A DNA stretch of 64,000 nucleotides from Geofilum rhodophaeum (GCF_002210225.1 NZ_MWUJ01000016.1:22955-86954); one strand, 5' to 3'. Shown: positions 7,573-17,455, numbered from the stretch's first letter. Translations and numbers: made by a program. Notes: generated from the letters alone by a model not told the origin.

Positions 7573-10539
7573 ATGAAAGCTCCCCGCTTAAAAACCGTAT
7601 TTCTACTGTTGGTCTGGGCGCCAATCCTATGGGCGCAAAACAGTGTTGATCCACAAAACTGGACCCCCATTGACCAACCCGACCTGGACCAGACTATTGC
7701 TGAGGCCCCTAACCTGGAATTCATCGAGGTGGCTCCACCGCCTCAACGCTGCTGGCTCGGCCATTCTCCTTATTTGGTTCCCAATCCCGACGGGAACGGT
7801 TGGGATGCACTCATGCCTTACTACAGCTCGTATGGAGGAAGTGGCGAAATAATCATACACGATTTTGAAAAAAACGAAACCACACGTCAAGTATGGGGGG
7901 AGAATGAAGGCGATAGTTTCACTGACCTTTATACCGACTTCCACATGCAACCTGCCTATTATACCAATCAAAAACTGGCTTTCTATGTTTGGGCTGAAGG
8001 AAAGGATCTAAATGGCCAGGCCATAATGCTGCTGGTTTATGATCCTGCCGTAAACAGAATCACCTATGTAAACATTCCCGACCCGCCGGGTCCGGCGACG
8101 AACGTTGAAGGAGGGGCCTTTGACATGAATGAAAATGGCCTGATCTACGGCATCGGATGGGACAAAATGAATGATGGATACGTCCCCCTTTCATTCGATG
8201 TGGAAAACACGATAGTAAGAACCTACAATAAAATAGCCACTTATCCAGGCCCCTTTACGGTAAATTACCGCCAGTGTAAAGCGGTTGGAAATTGGGCATA
8301 TGCGGCCATAGGAAATAACCCATGGCGACTGATTGCTTTCAATTTTGAGACCGGAGAAGGTAAGATCCTGGCGGAAGCAGACATTACCGGAGATTACAAA
8401 ACCATTGAACTGCACAAAGTCCAATCGGGCGACCAACGAGGCATCAAAGGAAGCATACGTAATGCGACCTGGATCCAAACAATTGGGGATTGCCGTCTTG
8501 ACGAATACCACTTTTGGCTGTTTGATGGAGAAATCCACGAAAGAACAGACGACCTTGCGCCCTGGACCGGACAGAGCGCCCAAGATCTTACACGCCCCCC
8601 TTTTCAGTGGGCCAGAGAAGGTCAAGTCTGGAGTGAGGATTTTGTTCCACCAGCAATGCCTCTGGAACAGATAGCAGCTTCAACTTCTGATGTAACAAGA
8701 TCTGCGGCAGATGCTGTTTTGAGCACCAAAGATCCAGCCAAAGCTGGTTGGACAATGCTGGAAGACCCCTCTGCTTTTGGCAGCTTTGCCATTCAGGCAG
8801 ACGCATTGGTGGGAGAAAGTAATGCTAATGGGACGGCTACTGTTGATGTAACATTTACCGAAAGTGGCACCTACTACTTGTACTATCGTGCAAAAACTAA
8901 GGATACAGACGGAAACGGAATTACCGGCAACAACGACACCCCGCGCTTCAGTCGCGGCGACACACAAACACCATGGTCAACCGAAACGCAAAGAGCTGCG
9001 CATCAAGTGCGCAGCCTCTCCTACGAATGGGAAAAAGCATGGGAATCTGAATACGGCGAGGCATTTATATACACCATTGAGCCGGATCAGGTTGGGACGG
9101 ACCTAAAGTTCGAAATAGAGACCTTCGATGCAGGGGTGACTATAGACCAAATTCTCTTCAGTAAAAACCCGAACCTGCAGCTTGGACAAACCCCAATTTT
9201 TGTCCACGACAAGGGAAGACCCAATCCTATGGGGCTGGTTGAATTTCCCTTTAGATTTGAAGGAAGCACAGAACCCGATACGCTCAAGTACCAGGTTAAA
9301 ATGTACGATGGGGTGGTGAGACGTGTGTTGGAAATAAACGACAGTATTTTAGTGGCTACCGACGAGGAATACGGCCAAACCGTATTCTATAATTTGTACG
9401 ATGGTTCGGCGATCCGTATTGACGGAAGACTGAGTCCGTACTCCATGGCCTTTGATAAAGGCGAACAAAAGCTTTACATTTCGGGGTATCCCAATTCCCA
9501 AATGTACATTTACGACCTTCGCCGCGGACCAGATCGGCATTGGAGTCCCCCCAACCCGGTACTGGCGGGATATCTGGGTGTTTACAAAGATGGGGAGAAC
9601 ACGCATTGTCCGCTTGGCACCGAAATAGGCGCAGACCAACGCATTTACAATGCCGGAACCACTTATGGTCGTACACGCGACGGTGGTGGTATGGGCTGGT
9701 ACGACACAACTACCGGGGAAGTGGATGGATTTTATCTGCCCGAATTTGAGAACCACAGGGTTTTTTGGACTTCAAGCGCCCTAAATGGTCGTTACATCCT
9801 TTTTTCCACCAAACCAACCCTGGAGGGGGACCAGGGAAGGATATATTGTTGGGATACACAGCTGCAGGATTTTGCTTACCACATAACACCACCGGGGGTA
9901 TTCGTGCCAGGACCTCTGGAAGAGGTCTTCCCCGGCCTGATGATGGGCTTTACAAAGACTGACAACAGCGAAATTGGCCGCCTTTATGGCTTTGAAGCAA
10001 AATCCGGAAAAGTGCTTTGGACCAAAGATGTTCCTGCAAATCCTGTTACAGCCATTTCTTTGGTACGCAGACACGCTTACAGTTTTCGTCAGGGACCGGA
10101 TCGACACATTTGGGCCTTCCTGGGAAACACTTTGGTACGAATTGACCCGACCAATATTGAAATAAAGGTAGTTGGGAAGGCAAGTCCGGCTCAATTGGCC
10201 TTTGCCAAAAATGGGGTTTATACAGCAGGTGGACATGCCCTAAGACGCTTCAAAGATGTACCTGTTGAAACCAACACTTCCTCCATACCCAATACTAGGG
10301 GAAAGGATATGGAACATAAAGTGCACCCAAACCCCACCAGCGGCATAATAAACATTGAACCTCGCGATGCACCAATTCAGCAAATACGAATCTACAACAT
10401 GAAAGGGGAATTGATTATTCAAAAAACACCAGCCGACCAAACAGAGGTGATTGACCTAAGCGCCTACCCCAATGGTTTGTATTTTATTCAAACATCAGAC
10501 CTCGAAGGCCGTTCCGTCTCCAAAATCCTAAAAAAATAA
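7573..10539 (+). CDS. Secreted T9SS type A sorting-domain protein with propeller-like repeats and a beta-sandwich insert
   Basis: The protein has 988 aa. A signal peptide ends near WAQNS (residue 22). Residues 60-330 and about 540-900 have repeating Tyr/Trp/Gly-rich strands (for example VYDGSAIRIDGRLSPYS and YISGYPNSQMYIYDL) that suggest beta-propellers. Residues about 400-535 look like a beta-sandwich (GTYYLYYRAKTKD ... VTIDQILFSKNP) of the kind that binds carbohydrate. The last 80 residues (HPNPTSGIINIEP ... YPNGLYFIQT ... VSKILKK) form a T9SS type A signal, so the protein should cross the outer membrane and be held at the surface or released. The substrate is not recognisable. It stands alone between two divergent or convergent units. 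Confidence 0.8.
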   Translation: MKAPRLKTVFLLLVWAPILWAQNSVDPQNWTPIDQPDLDQTIAEAPNLEFIEVAPPPQRCWLGHSPYLVPNPDGNGWDALMPYYSSYGGSGEIIIHDFEKNETTRQVWGENEGDSFTDLYTDFHMQPAYYTNQKLAFYVWAEGKDLNGQAIMLLVYDPAVNRITYVNIPDPPGPATNVEGGAFDMNENGLIYGIGWDKMNDGYVPLSFDVENTIVRTYNKIATYPGPFTVNYRQCKAVGNWAYAAIGNNPWRLIAFNFETGEGKILAEADITGDYKTIELHKVQSGDQRGIKGSIRNATWIQTIGDCRLDEYHFWLFDGEIHERTDDLAPWTGQSAQDLTRPPFQWAREGQVWSEDFVPPAMPLEQIAASTSDVTRSAADAVLSTKDPAKAGWTMLEDPSAFGSFAIQADALVGESNANGTATVDVTFTESGTYYLYYRAKTKDTDGNGITGNNDTPRFSRGDTQTPWSTETQRAAHQVRSLSYEWEKAWESEYGEAFIYTIEPDQVGTDLKFEIETFDAGVTIDQILFSKNPNLQLGQTPIFVHDKGRPNPMGLVEFPFRFEGSTEPDTLKYQVKMYDGVVRRVLEINDSILVATDEEYGQTVFYNLYDGSAIRIDGRLSPYSMAFDKGEQKLYISGYPNSQMYIYDLRRGPDRHWSPPNPVLAGYLGVYKDGENTHCPLGTEIGADQRIYNAGTTYGRTRDGGGMGWYDTTTGEVDGFYLPEFENHRVFWTSSALNGRYILFSTKPTLEGDQGRIYCWDTQLQDFAYHITPPGVFVPGPLEEVFPGLMMGFTKTDNSEIGRLYGFEAKSGKVLWTKDVPANPVTAISLVRRHAYSFRQGPDRHIWAFLGNTLVRIDPTNIEIKVVGKASPAQLAFAKNGVYTAGGHALRRFKDVPVETNTSSIPNTRGKDMEHKVHPNPTSGIINIEPRDAPIQQIRIYNMKGELIIQKTPADQTEVIDLSAYPNGLYFIQTSDLEGRSVSKILKK

Positions 10540-10598
10540 TCCCTCCGCCCTCCAATAAAAAAGAAGACTGGGACCAAAGCCCTTCCACCTGAAATAAA

Positions 10599-10646
10599 CA
10601 AAGGGCTGCCTCCTAAAAGACAACCCTTTGCAGATTTTATTTTATT
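10599..10646. terminator. Probable terminator between convergent genes
   Basis: CAAAGGG (10599-10605) pairs with CCCTTTG (10624-10630), followed on the plus strand by a T-rich run to 10646. It sits between the T9SS gene and metK and is T-rich on the other side too, so it may work both ways. Confidence 0.6.
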
Positions 10647-10651
10647 GTCCG

Positions 10652-11899
<1,248 letters not shown>

Positions 11900-11992
11900 A
11901 ACAGCATACATTATAAGTCTGCCTGCCCCTGTTTCAGGGACCAACAGCACTTGTTAAACGAAAAAAGGGAATTTGGAAAACGACGAGCAAAA

Positions 11993-12047
11993 GATGCGTT
12001 TTAGCATTTTTTTTGAGTGGTTGCAAGCTGCCAAATCCCTCCACTGA
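11993..12047 (-). promoter_or_regulatory. SAM-II-like riboswitch upstream of metK
   Basis: Read on the minus strand, stem P1 is AGTGG (12045-12041) with CCACT (12020-12016). The P1 loop holds GATTTGGCAGCTTGCAA, close to the GAUUUAACC...UUGCA of the SAM-II class. After a short A-rich linker comes GCTAAAACG, matching the conserved GCUAAA 3' segment that forms the pseudoknot. Its total length of about 55 nt fits the class. It sits 94 nt before the metK start, just after a -7-like element, and controls the gene that makes its ligand. The match was made by eye; a covariance-model search would settle it. Confidence 0.72.
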
Positions 12048-12059
12048 ATTTCAATGCTA

Positions 12060-12067
12060 CAAAGTAA
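12060..12067 (-). promoter_or_regulatory. Probable metK -7 element
   Basis: TTACTTTG on the minus strand differs from TAnnTTTG at one base. Transcription from here would start at about 12055, just before the riboswitch aptamer. No clear -33 TTTG is visible. Confidence 0.4.
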
Positions 12068-12112
12068 CGAAAAAAAATTAAGAATATCGATTCTAAATTG
12101 GGGGGACTTTCC

Positions 12113-13315
12113 CTAAGTCCGGATTTTATGCCCCTTGAGCGCATAGTATAAGAGATATAGGAAAATCGGAACGCCCAACAGGTAAGCCTGCTGAGCCCCA
12201 ACCCGGTCTTTGAGGGCCCCATAAAGCAGCGGCAAAAGGGCCCCGCCTACAATGGCAATAACCATGAGGGAACTGCCTGCCTTGGTAAAACGGCCCAGAT
12301 CGGTCATCGCAAGGGGCCACAGGGCGGGCCACATGAGCGAACACCCCAGGGCTATGAGCCCTACGAAATAAATGGACAGGGCGGGGGGGACGAGGACTAC
12401 AGCGAGGGAGCCGGCCAGTGCAATGAGGGTGACAATGAGCAGGGCGGTGGACTGACTCAGGTAACGGGGAATCAGCACGATGCCGGCCACATAACCAATC
12501 ACCATTCCTACGGGAGCAATCCAGGCGTAAAGTTCGGGATGGGCCAGACCCAGACTCTCGGCGTAGTCGACCAGCGAACCCAGGGCTACGGTTTCTATTC
12601 CTACATATAAGAAGAGGGCGAGTACGCCCAGCAAGAGATGGGGGAACTGCCAGACGGAACTTTTTCCTGCGGCGTAGGGACAGTCCTGCGCTTCTTCTTC
12701 GCGCTCACCGGTAGCGGTAACTTCGGGGAGGGGTGCCAGCAAGGCCAGCAGACCGAGCAAAAGAAAGAGGATGCTGATGCCTATGAAGGGCAGTCGGGTA
12801 TCGCTGAGCGCCACATCGCCAACACTTTTGCCAATAACAAGGGAGAGCACCAGTGGCGCAACGGGCCAGGCCAGCTTATTGGCAATGCCCATGATGCTGA
12901 TGCGCCGGGCGGCGCTTTCTATGGGACCGAGAATGGTGACGTAAGGATTTACCGAGGCCTGTAAAAAGGTGTTGCCGGTACCGCTGATGAAGGAGGCCAG
13001 CAGAAAGAGCGGGAGACTCTCTAAGCGGGCCGAAGGCAAAAACAAAAGAAAACCCAGGGCAAAGAAGAGAAAGGACAAGGCCATGGTTTTTTTGTAGCCG
13101 ATACGGGCAATCACCAGTGAAGCGGGATAGCCCAGCAGAAGGAAGGCCGAAAAGGTGGCGGCCAAAACCAGATAGCTCTGTGCCGAAGTAAGAGAAAGGG
13201 CCTGCTCCAAGAGCGGAATCAAATAGGTATTGATGCCCAGGGCAAAGCCGATGGCAAAAAACATGGTGCCCAGAATCATTAAGGGGGCCAGATACTTAGA
13301 AACCTTGGTGGACAT
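12113..13315 (-). CDS. Major facilitator sugar transporter, FucP/GluP-like
   Basis: The protein has 400 aa with about 12 hydrophobic segments, so it is an inner-membrane transporter. The first helix region, MILGTMFFAIGFALGINTYLIPLLEQAL, and FISGTGNTFLQASVNPYVTILGP are typical of the FucP/GluP sugar:proton symporter branch of the MFS; NPYVT is a family hallmark. The C-terminal half repeats the pattern with WPALWPLAMTDLGRFTKAGSSLMVIAIVGGA. The imported sugar (fucose, glucose, galactose or similar) cannot be told. The gene lies just upstream of metK on the same strand, with no obvious terminator between them, but metK has its own leader. Confidence 0.82.
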   Translation of the reverse strand: MSTKVSKYLAPLMILGTMFFAIGFALGINTYLIPLLEQALSLTSAQSYLVLAATFSAFLLLGYPASLVIARIGYKKTMALSFLFFALGFLLFLPSARLESLPLFLLASFISGTGNTFLQASVNPYVTILGPIESAARRISIMGIANKLAWPVAPLVLSLVIGKSVGDVALSDTRLPFIGISILFLLLGLLALLAPLPEVTATGEREEEAQDCPYAAGKSSVWQFPHLLLGVLALFLYVGIETVALGSLVDYAESLGLAHPELYAWIAPVGMVIGYVAGIVLIPRYLSQSTALLIVTLIALAGSLAVVLVPPALSIYFVGLIALGCSLMWPALWPLAMTDLGRFTKAGSSLMVIAIVGGALLPLLYGALKDRVGAQQAYLLGVPIFLYLLYYALKGHKIRT

Positions 13316-13429
13316 AGCAAACTGCTGAAATAAATAATGGATTCGGTGCTTAAATATAGTAAATGTGTCGACGCCCGAGGGATCAAAATGAGCTCCGCTT
13401 CATTTTTCACATTTTTTTTGAAGCAGATA

Positions 13430-13460
13430 TTTGGAAGAATATATTTTTGCTCTATCTTTG
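13430..13460 (+). promoter_or_regulatory. Bacteroidota promoter for tRNA-Glu/rpsT
   Basis: TTTG (13430-13433), exactly 19 nt, then TATCTTTG (13453-13460). This is a full match to the Bacteroidota housekeeping consensus, about 40 nt before the first tRNA. Confidence 0.75.
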
Positions 13461-13502
13461 CATCCGCATTTGAAAACAGACATTCTGTTTCCCTTGCATC
13501 AG

Positions 13503-13577
13503 GGTCCCTTCGTCTAGGGGTTAGGACGCCAGGTTTTCATCCTGGAAACAGGGGTTCGATTCCCCTAGGGACTACCA
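13503..13577 (+). tRNA. tRNA-Glu(UUC), CCA encoded
   Basis: A full cloverleaf can be drawn: acceptor GGTCCCT/AGGGACT with a G:U first pair, anticodon stem CCAGG/CCTGG around loop TTTTCAT (anticodon TTC), and T arm GGGG TTCGATT CCCC. CCA is encoded at 13575-13577. It precedes rpsT by 32 nt, so they are probably co-transcribed. Confidence 0.96.
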
Positions 13578-13609
13578 GTAAAAACTTTAAGAATTTTATC
13601 TTTACAACG

Positions 13610-13864
13610 ATGGCAAATCATCAATCTGCTAAGAAAAGAATCAGACAGGCCGAGGCCCGTAAGGTACACAATAAATATTACGCCAAAACTGCCCGTAATG
13701 CGGTTAAGTCTTTGCGTTTGACTACCGACAAGACTGAGGCCAGCACTCAGTATCCCAAGGTGGTTGCCCTGATTGACAAATTGGCTAAGAAGAACATTAT
13801 TCATAAGAATAAGGCTTCTAACCTGAAAGCCAGTCTGGCCAAGCACATCAACACACTGGCCTAA
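13610..13864 (+). CDS. rpsT: 30S ribosomal protein S20
   Basis: This is a protein of 84 aa beginning [18 protein letters not shown], the typical S20 N-terminus. It is highly basic and helical, with [20 protein letters not shown] near the end. S20 binds 16S rRNA early in 30S assembly. The frame is open further upstream through the tRNA gene, but the family start is the ATG at 13610. It lies between two tRNA-Glu genes, probably in one transcript from the promoter at 13430. Confidence 0.97.
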   Translation: MANHQSAKKRIRQAEARKVHNKYYAKTARNAVKSLRLTTDKTEASTQYPKVVALIDKLAKKNIIHKNKASNLKASLAKHINTLA

Positions 13865-13880
13865 GTCGCACCGACTTCAC

Positions 13881-13952
13881 GGTCCCTTCGTCTAGTGGTT
13901 AGGACGCCAGGTTTTCATCCTGGAAACAGGGGTTCGATTCCCCTAGGGACTA
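13881..13952 (+). tRNA. tRNA-Glu(UUC), second copy, CCA not encoded
   Basis: The sequence is identical to the tRNA at 13503 except for one D-loop base (AGTGG here, AGGGG there). The discriminator A at 13952 is followed by CAAAAA, so CCA must be added after transcription. It lies 16 nt after rpsT. Confidence 0.96.
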
Positions 13953-13955
13953 CAA

Positions 13956-13993
13956 AAAATGAGGCACATCCTTTTAAGGATGGCCTCATTTTG
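13956..13993. terminator. Bidirectional terminator after the tRNA-Glu/rpsT unit
   Basis: AAAATGAGGC pairs with GCCTCATTTT around an inner ATCCTT/AAGGAT stem. A and T runs on the two sides suit termination of both the tRNA unit (plus) and the lipoprotein operon (minus). Confidence 0.8.
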
Positions 13994-14009
13994 CTATTTA
14001 TAATCTCAG

Positions 14010-15389
14010 CTAAGAGGGCCCTCGTTTTACAACGACCAAATCATTGGCCACCTCCCGCTCGCTGCCATCGGTTAGGGCAAACTCCTCGCCATTGCGCCAA
14101 AGTGCTACCGACAACTTTTCACCCGGCTTACTGGCTGTACCAACAGCAAAGACCTGTCCCTCGACCACAGCAAGGCCGTAGGCCTGGGTAGGATAGCTGC
14201 CATCACCCAAATCAACAGTCACTCCGTTTTTCCAATAACAGGCTACACGCACTCTGCCACTGCCACTGGCACGGGGACGTTCTTCGTAACCGGCGACATA
14301 CACATCTTCTCCCTCTACCGCTACGGCAAAGGCTTCGGATTTATACTCCTCATTGCCCAAAAAGGTCCTGTTCCCATCCTGCCAATAACAGGCGCGCTCC
14401 CCAGAGCCGGTAAAGGCGATGCCGCCTACAAAGACGATCCCCTGCTCAGATACGGCTATGGAGCTGGCCAGACCGGAGGCATCGAGGATGACCTCCTCAC
14501 CGTCTTTCCACCACACCGGAGCGCCGTTGCGGTCGCCCGCCACGTGCACAGCCCCATTGTGGACCGCCAGCGCCGAGGCATGGGCTGAAAAATAGCCAGG
14601 TCCCTCTTCATGGGTCAGCATAACCGGATCTCCGTTTTTCCAATACAGCGCATTGTACACATCGCTGTGGGTATTCAGCACACCAGCCACATACACGTCC
14701 CCGCCATCCACCACAATGTCGTTACCGGCATTACCCACGATGTTGCTGCCTTCATGCCCGGTCAAAGCGTGGAAGTCGGACCCGGCCCAATAGAAAGCGG
14801 CGGCGTTGCTGCCGCTCAGGTAGCTGCTGCCGCTGAGGTAGACCTGCTCGTCAGCTACGGCAAGCCCGCGATAATCGGAAGCATAAACCTCAGCTCCATA
14901 CTGCTCCTTTTTCAGAGGCAGCACCTCACCATTTTTCCATACCACAGGCCAGGAACCATTTTCAGCGGGATGCTGTCCGTAACCCAGCACATAAACATCG
15001 ACCGCCAGGGGCTCCGGCTCCGGCTCCGGATCGGGTTCCGGCTCTTCTTCTGCCGCTACAACGGTGAGACGGAGGGATGAGCTGTTTTCGTAACCTTCCT
15101 TTTGGGCATGAACAACAACTGTTCCGGTCTGCGCAAAAATGTGCGCGTAGCCGTCGAGCCGTTGACCGTCGGCCCACAGCTCTGCGTCGTTGATACTTTG
15201 TCCACCTACAGTTACTTCAAAAACCACCTGCTCCCCCACTTCCACTTCGGTGCTGTTGGTTGTTAACTGCAGCTGTAGGACTTCCTCCTCCAAAGGCGCT
15301 TCCTGCAAAGGCTCCTCGTCGTCGGAACAGGCCCAAAATAAAGCAGCCAACCCCAGCAACCCCACCCATAAAAAGATATTTTTCTTCAT
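14010..15389 (-). CDS. Lipoprotein with propeller-like YWKNG repeats
   Basis: The protein has 459 aa. The lipoprotein signal MKKNIFLWVGLLGLAALFWAC puts the lipidated Cys at residue 21; it is followed by acidic SDDEE, which in Bacteroidota fits surface export. Residues about 40-110 resemble an Ig-like domain (VEVGEQVVFEVTVGG). A Glu/Pro linker (EPEPDPEPEPEP) leads into about six repeats of roughly 50 residues that carry YWKNG and VYVAG motifs, probably a beta-propeller. The function is unknown. It is the last gene of a three-lipoprotein operon, 9 nt after its neighbour. Confidence 0.7.
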   Translation of the reverse strand: MKKNIFLWVGLLGLAALFWACSDDEEPLQEAPLEEEVLQLQLTTNSTEVEVGEQVVFEVTVGGQSINDAELWADGQRLDGYAHIFAQTGTVVVHAQKEGYENSSSLRLTVVAAEEEPEPDPEPEPEPLAVDVYVLGYGQHPAENGSWPVVWKNGEVLPLKKEQYGAEVYASDYRGLAVADEQVYLSGSSYLSGSNAAAFYWAGSDFHALTGHEGSNIVGNAGNDIVVDGGDVYVAGVLNTHSDVYNALYWKNGDPVMLTHEEGPGYFSAHASALAVHNGAVHVAGDRNGAPVWWKDGEEVILDASGLASSIAVSEQGIVFVGGIAFTGSGERACYWQDGNRTFLGNEEYKSEAFAVAVEGEDVYVAGYEERPRASGSGRVRVACYWKNGVTVDLGDGSYPTQAYGLAVVEGQVFAVGTASKPGEKLSVALWRNGEEFALTDGSEREVANDLVVVKRGPS

Positions 15390-15398
15390 AACATTGTT

Positions 15399-16010
15399 TT
15401 AATCTTTGATATTGAAAACACTGCGGACTTCCTGATAGCTCATGCCATCCCAGTCGCCCCCTTCGGTTAAAACCGAATAGTCTGATGCGCCCATCGTCGC
15501 TCCGGGAGGAATCAGCACCAAACGGATTTGTATAGCGGGACTTTCGCTGGTCCCCGAAGTCTGTGAAACAGAGATGTTGATTCTGTTTTCCAAATCATCT
15601 CTTACATTCCAACTCCTCAAATCGTACTGATTGATTCCAGCGATGAATCGGCCCGGTACCGACCCCACGGCAGTTAACGCTGAAGTGGTGTTGCTGCCAC
15701 GAAAAAAAACGAGCAGGGTTCCGTTCCTGTTTTCCACAAAATCGAACAACGAGGTGGCCCCGGTGACTTCCGTCAGCACTTTTATAAGAGCCGTACTCAG
15801 GTCTGCCGAGCGATTTCCCCACATATTGGACCAACCTCCGCCCAACTGCAACCATTCGGTGGCGAGGACATTGGCTGTACCAGGCAAACCCTGCTCGCCC
15901 TGAGGGCCTGGTTCACCCTGGGGACCTTCTACCAATTCTTCCTTTTTACAGGACGAAAATCCAAGCGCCAGGCACAAGAGGCACAATGCGCTCCATCGTA
16001 ATGTTTTCAT
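15399..16010 (-). CDS. Lipoprotein with a short collagen-like Gly-X-Y segment
   Basis: The protein has 203 aa. The signal peptide ends in LGFSSC with the lipidated Cys at residue 21, followed by KKEE. Residues 29-43 are a short run of Gly-X-Y triplets (GPQGEPGPQGEQGLPG). The rest, rich in Thr, Asn and hydrophobics, is probably one beta domain; I recognise no family. Short collagen-like repeats next to the lipid anchor are common in Bacteroidota surface lipoproteins. It lies between two other lipoprotein genes with gaps of 9 and 26 nt, so one operon is likely. Confidence 0.65.
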   Translation of the reverse strand: MKTLRWSALCLLCLALGFSSCKKEELVEGPQGEPGPQGEQGLPGTANVLATEWLQLGGGWSNMWGNRSADLSTALIKVLTEVTGATSLFDFVENRNGTLLVFFRGSNTTSALTAVGSVPGRFIAGINQYDLRSWNVRDDLENRINISVSQTSGTSESPAIQIRLVLIPPGATMGASDYSVLTEGGDWDGMSYQEVRSVFNIKD

Positions 16011-16036
16011 AATTCTGTCTATTTAATAATGATGCA

Positions 16037-17329
16037 TCAGGGATAGGAAACACCACTGCCGCCACCCCAACCCAGGTGGCTGTCTGCTTCGTTGCCCTTG
16101 GCTACATTGACAAAGGAATTGCTGTCGAGACTCAGATTGGGCAGGTCGGGCCGACTGGTGCCGGCGCCGGTGTAGGCATAAAGGGCGTAATTGGGCAGGT
16201 GCTGAAACATGGTGTTGCTGATGCTGATTTTAGGATCGGCATGCATATAAATGGCGCCGGAATTGCTCTTGTTGGCCGCCGCAAAATCGCCCTTGGCATA
16301 CTCAATCACCGCATTACTGATCAAATTGTCTTCCTGAGTAAAGCTGAAATGCAGTCCCCCCCAATTGCTCCCGTTGGCGGCCGTCAGGATTACCGGTGCA
16401 CTGGGGCTGCCCTCAATACGGATGCTGTAATCGTAGGGGAGCATGTCTCCCGCCTGCAAATAGGCGCTGGATTTGAATTGCAGCTCTACACCGGCTTCTA
16501 TGCTGAGGTGACCGCCATTTTTAACATGTACGCGACCGTCCACCAGGTAAGGAACATCGAGCTTGTTCCAGCGCGCCGTTTGCTCTATGGCGTAATACTC
16601 CGACACCACATTGATAAAATCGCTGGCATTGCCACTGAAGCTGGAGGTGGCATCGAGAATGTGGGTGTGGTAGGCCGAAATTTTCACGGGGACCCCTTCG
16701 TTACCGGTCACCAACAAAGCGCTGGTGCTTACCTCGGAGTTGCCGCCATTGAGTTGCAGTCCGTGTGTGCCGCCATCGCGTACGGTCAAATGATCAAAGG
16801 CCACGCGGGCATCGTGAGCAACGGCTACACTGCCCTCGTAATGGGGCGACATTTCGGTAAATGCCTTACCACCTGCGTATTCTATCACGGTGTGCTGCAG
16901 TTTGGTGTTGCTGTTGGACGAATAAAAAATCAGGCCTCGCCAATGGCCTTTATTGGCGCTGGTCCCTGTAAAAACGATGGGTTCATTGGGCGTTCCGAGG
17001 GCTTCAAAACCCACCTCATCCCTGAAACTCATGCCGGCATCGGCCGCAAAGGCAATGACCACACCGGGTTCAATCTGAATCTGTACGTCGCCACTGATCT
17101 TCATGTAACAATCGATGAGGTAGTCGACGGGCCGGTCGGGATCGTTGACCAGCACCCGGTCCTGGGTAAAATAATCACATTCCAGGGCTACCGGGGGCAG
17201 CAGCACCTGCTCCTCCTCTTCGGGTTCACAGGCACAGTCGTCCTCGCTGCAGCTGCTCATTGTAAAAGTCAGCATACCAAATCCCAACAAAAAAAGCAGG
17301 GATGCATCTTTCCAAAACATCTTTTTCAT
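16037..17329 (-). CDS. Lipoprotein with right-handed beta-helix
   Basis: The protein has 430 aa. The signal peptide ends at MSSC with the lipidated Cys at residue 27, followed by an acidic Cys-containing segment (SEDDCACEPEEEE). The body has repeats typical of parallel beta-helix proteins: GLIFYSSNSNTKLQHTVIEYAGG, LTVRDGGTHGLQLNGG and LISNAVIEYAKG, with values like AFAADAGMSFRDE in between. Such folds often bind or cut polysaccharides, but no catalytic residues can be assigned. It is the first gene of the lipoprotein operon and is divergent from the sigma factor gene. Confidence 0.7.
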   Translation of the reverse strand: MKKMFWKDASLLFLLGFGMLTFTMSSCSEDDCACEPEEEEQVLLPPVALECDYFTQDRVLVNDPDRPVDYLIDCYMKISGDVQIQIEPGVVIAFAADAGMSFRDEVGFEALGTPNEPIVFTGTSANKGHWRGLIFYSSNSNTKLQHTVIEYAGGKAFTEMSPHYEGSVAVAHDARVAFDHLTVRDGGTHGLQLNGGNSEVSTSALLVTGNEGVPVKISAYHTHILDATSSFSGNASDFINVVSEYYAIEQTARWNKLDVPYLVDGRVHVKNGGHLSIEAGVELQFKSSAYLQAGDMLPYDYSIRIEGSPSAPVILTAANGSNWGGLHFSFTQEDNLISNAVIEYAKGDFAAANKSNSGAIYMHADPKISISNTMFQHLPNYALYAYTGAGTSRPDLPNLSLDSNSFVNVAKGNEADSHLGWGGGSGVSYP

Positions 17330-17403
17330 AACAAATTGACTTAAATTGGTTTATAGTTGTTCTGCCACACAGGCCTTTGCTCATTAGTGGCCATTTCACG
17401 CAG

Positions 17404-17455
17404 AAGTAAACATCCTTCGTGCATTTTTTTATAAATTGGGCACTCGTGTTTACTT
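17404..17455. promoter_or_regulatory. Matching outward-facing motif TGTTTACTT in front of the lipoprotein operon and the sigma gene
   Basis: AAGTAAACA (17404-17412) and TGTTTACTT (17447-17455) are perfect inverted copies 34 nt apart in the divergent intergenic region. Each unit therefore has the same 9-mer reading towards it. This fits a shared -35 element for the ECF sigma factor or one operator read from both sides. The distances to the two start codons differ (74 and 19 nt). Confidence 0.45.

Noticed and set aside
13337..13609. A longer rpsT reading frame that begins before the first tRNA-Glu
   Set aside because: It would run through the tRNA gene; S20 proteins start at [10 protein letters not shown], the ATG at 13610.
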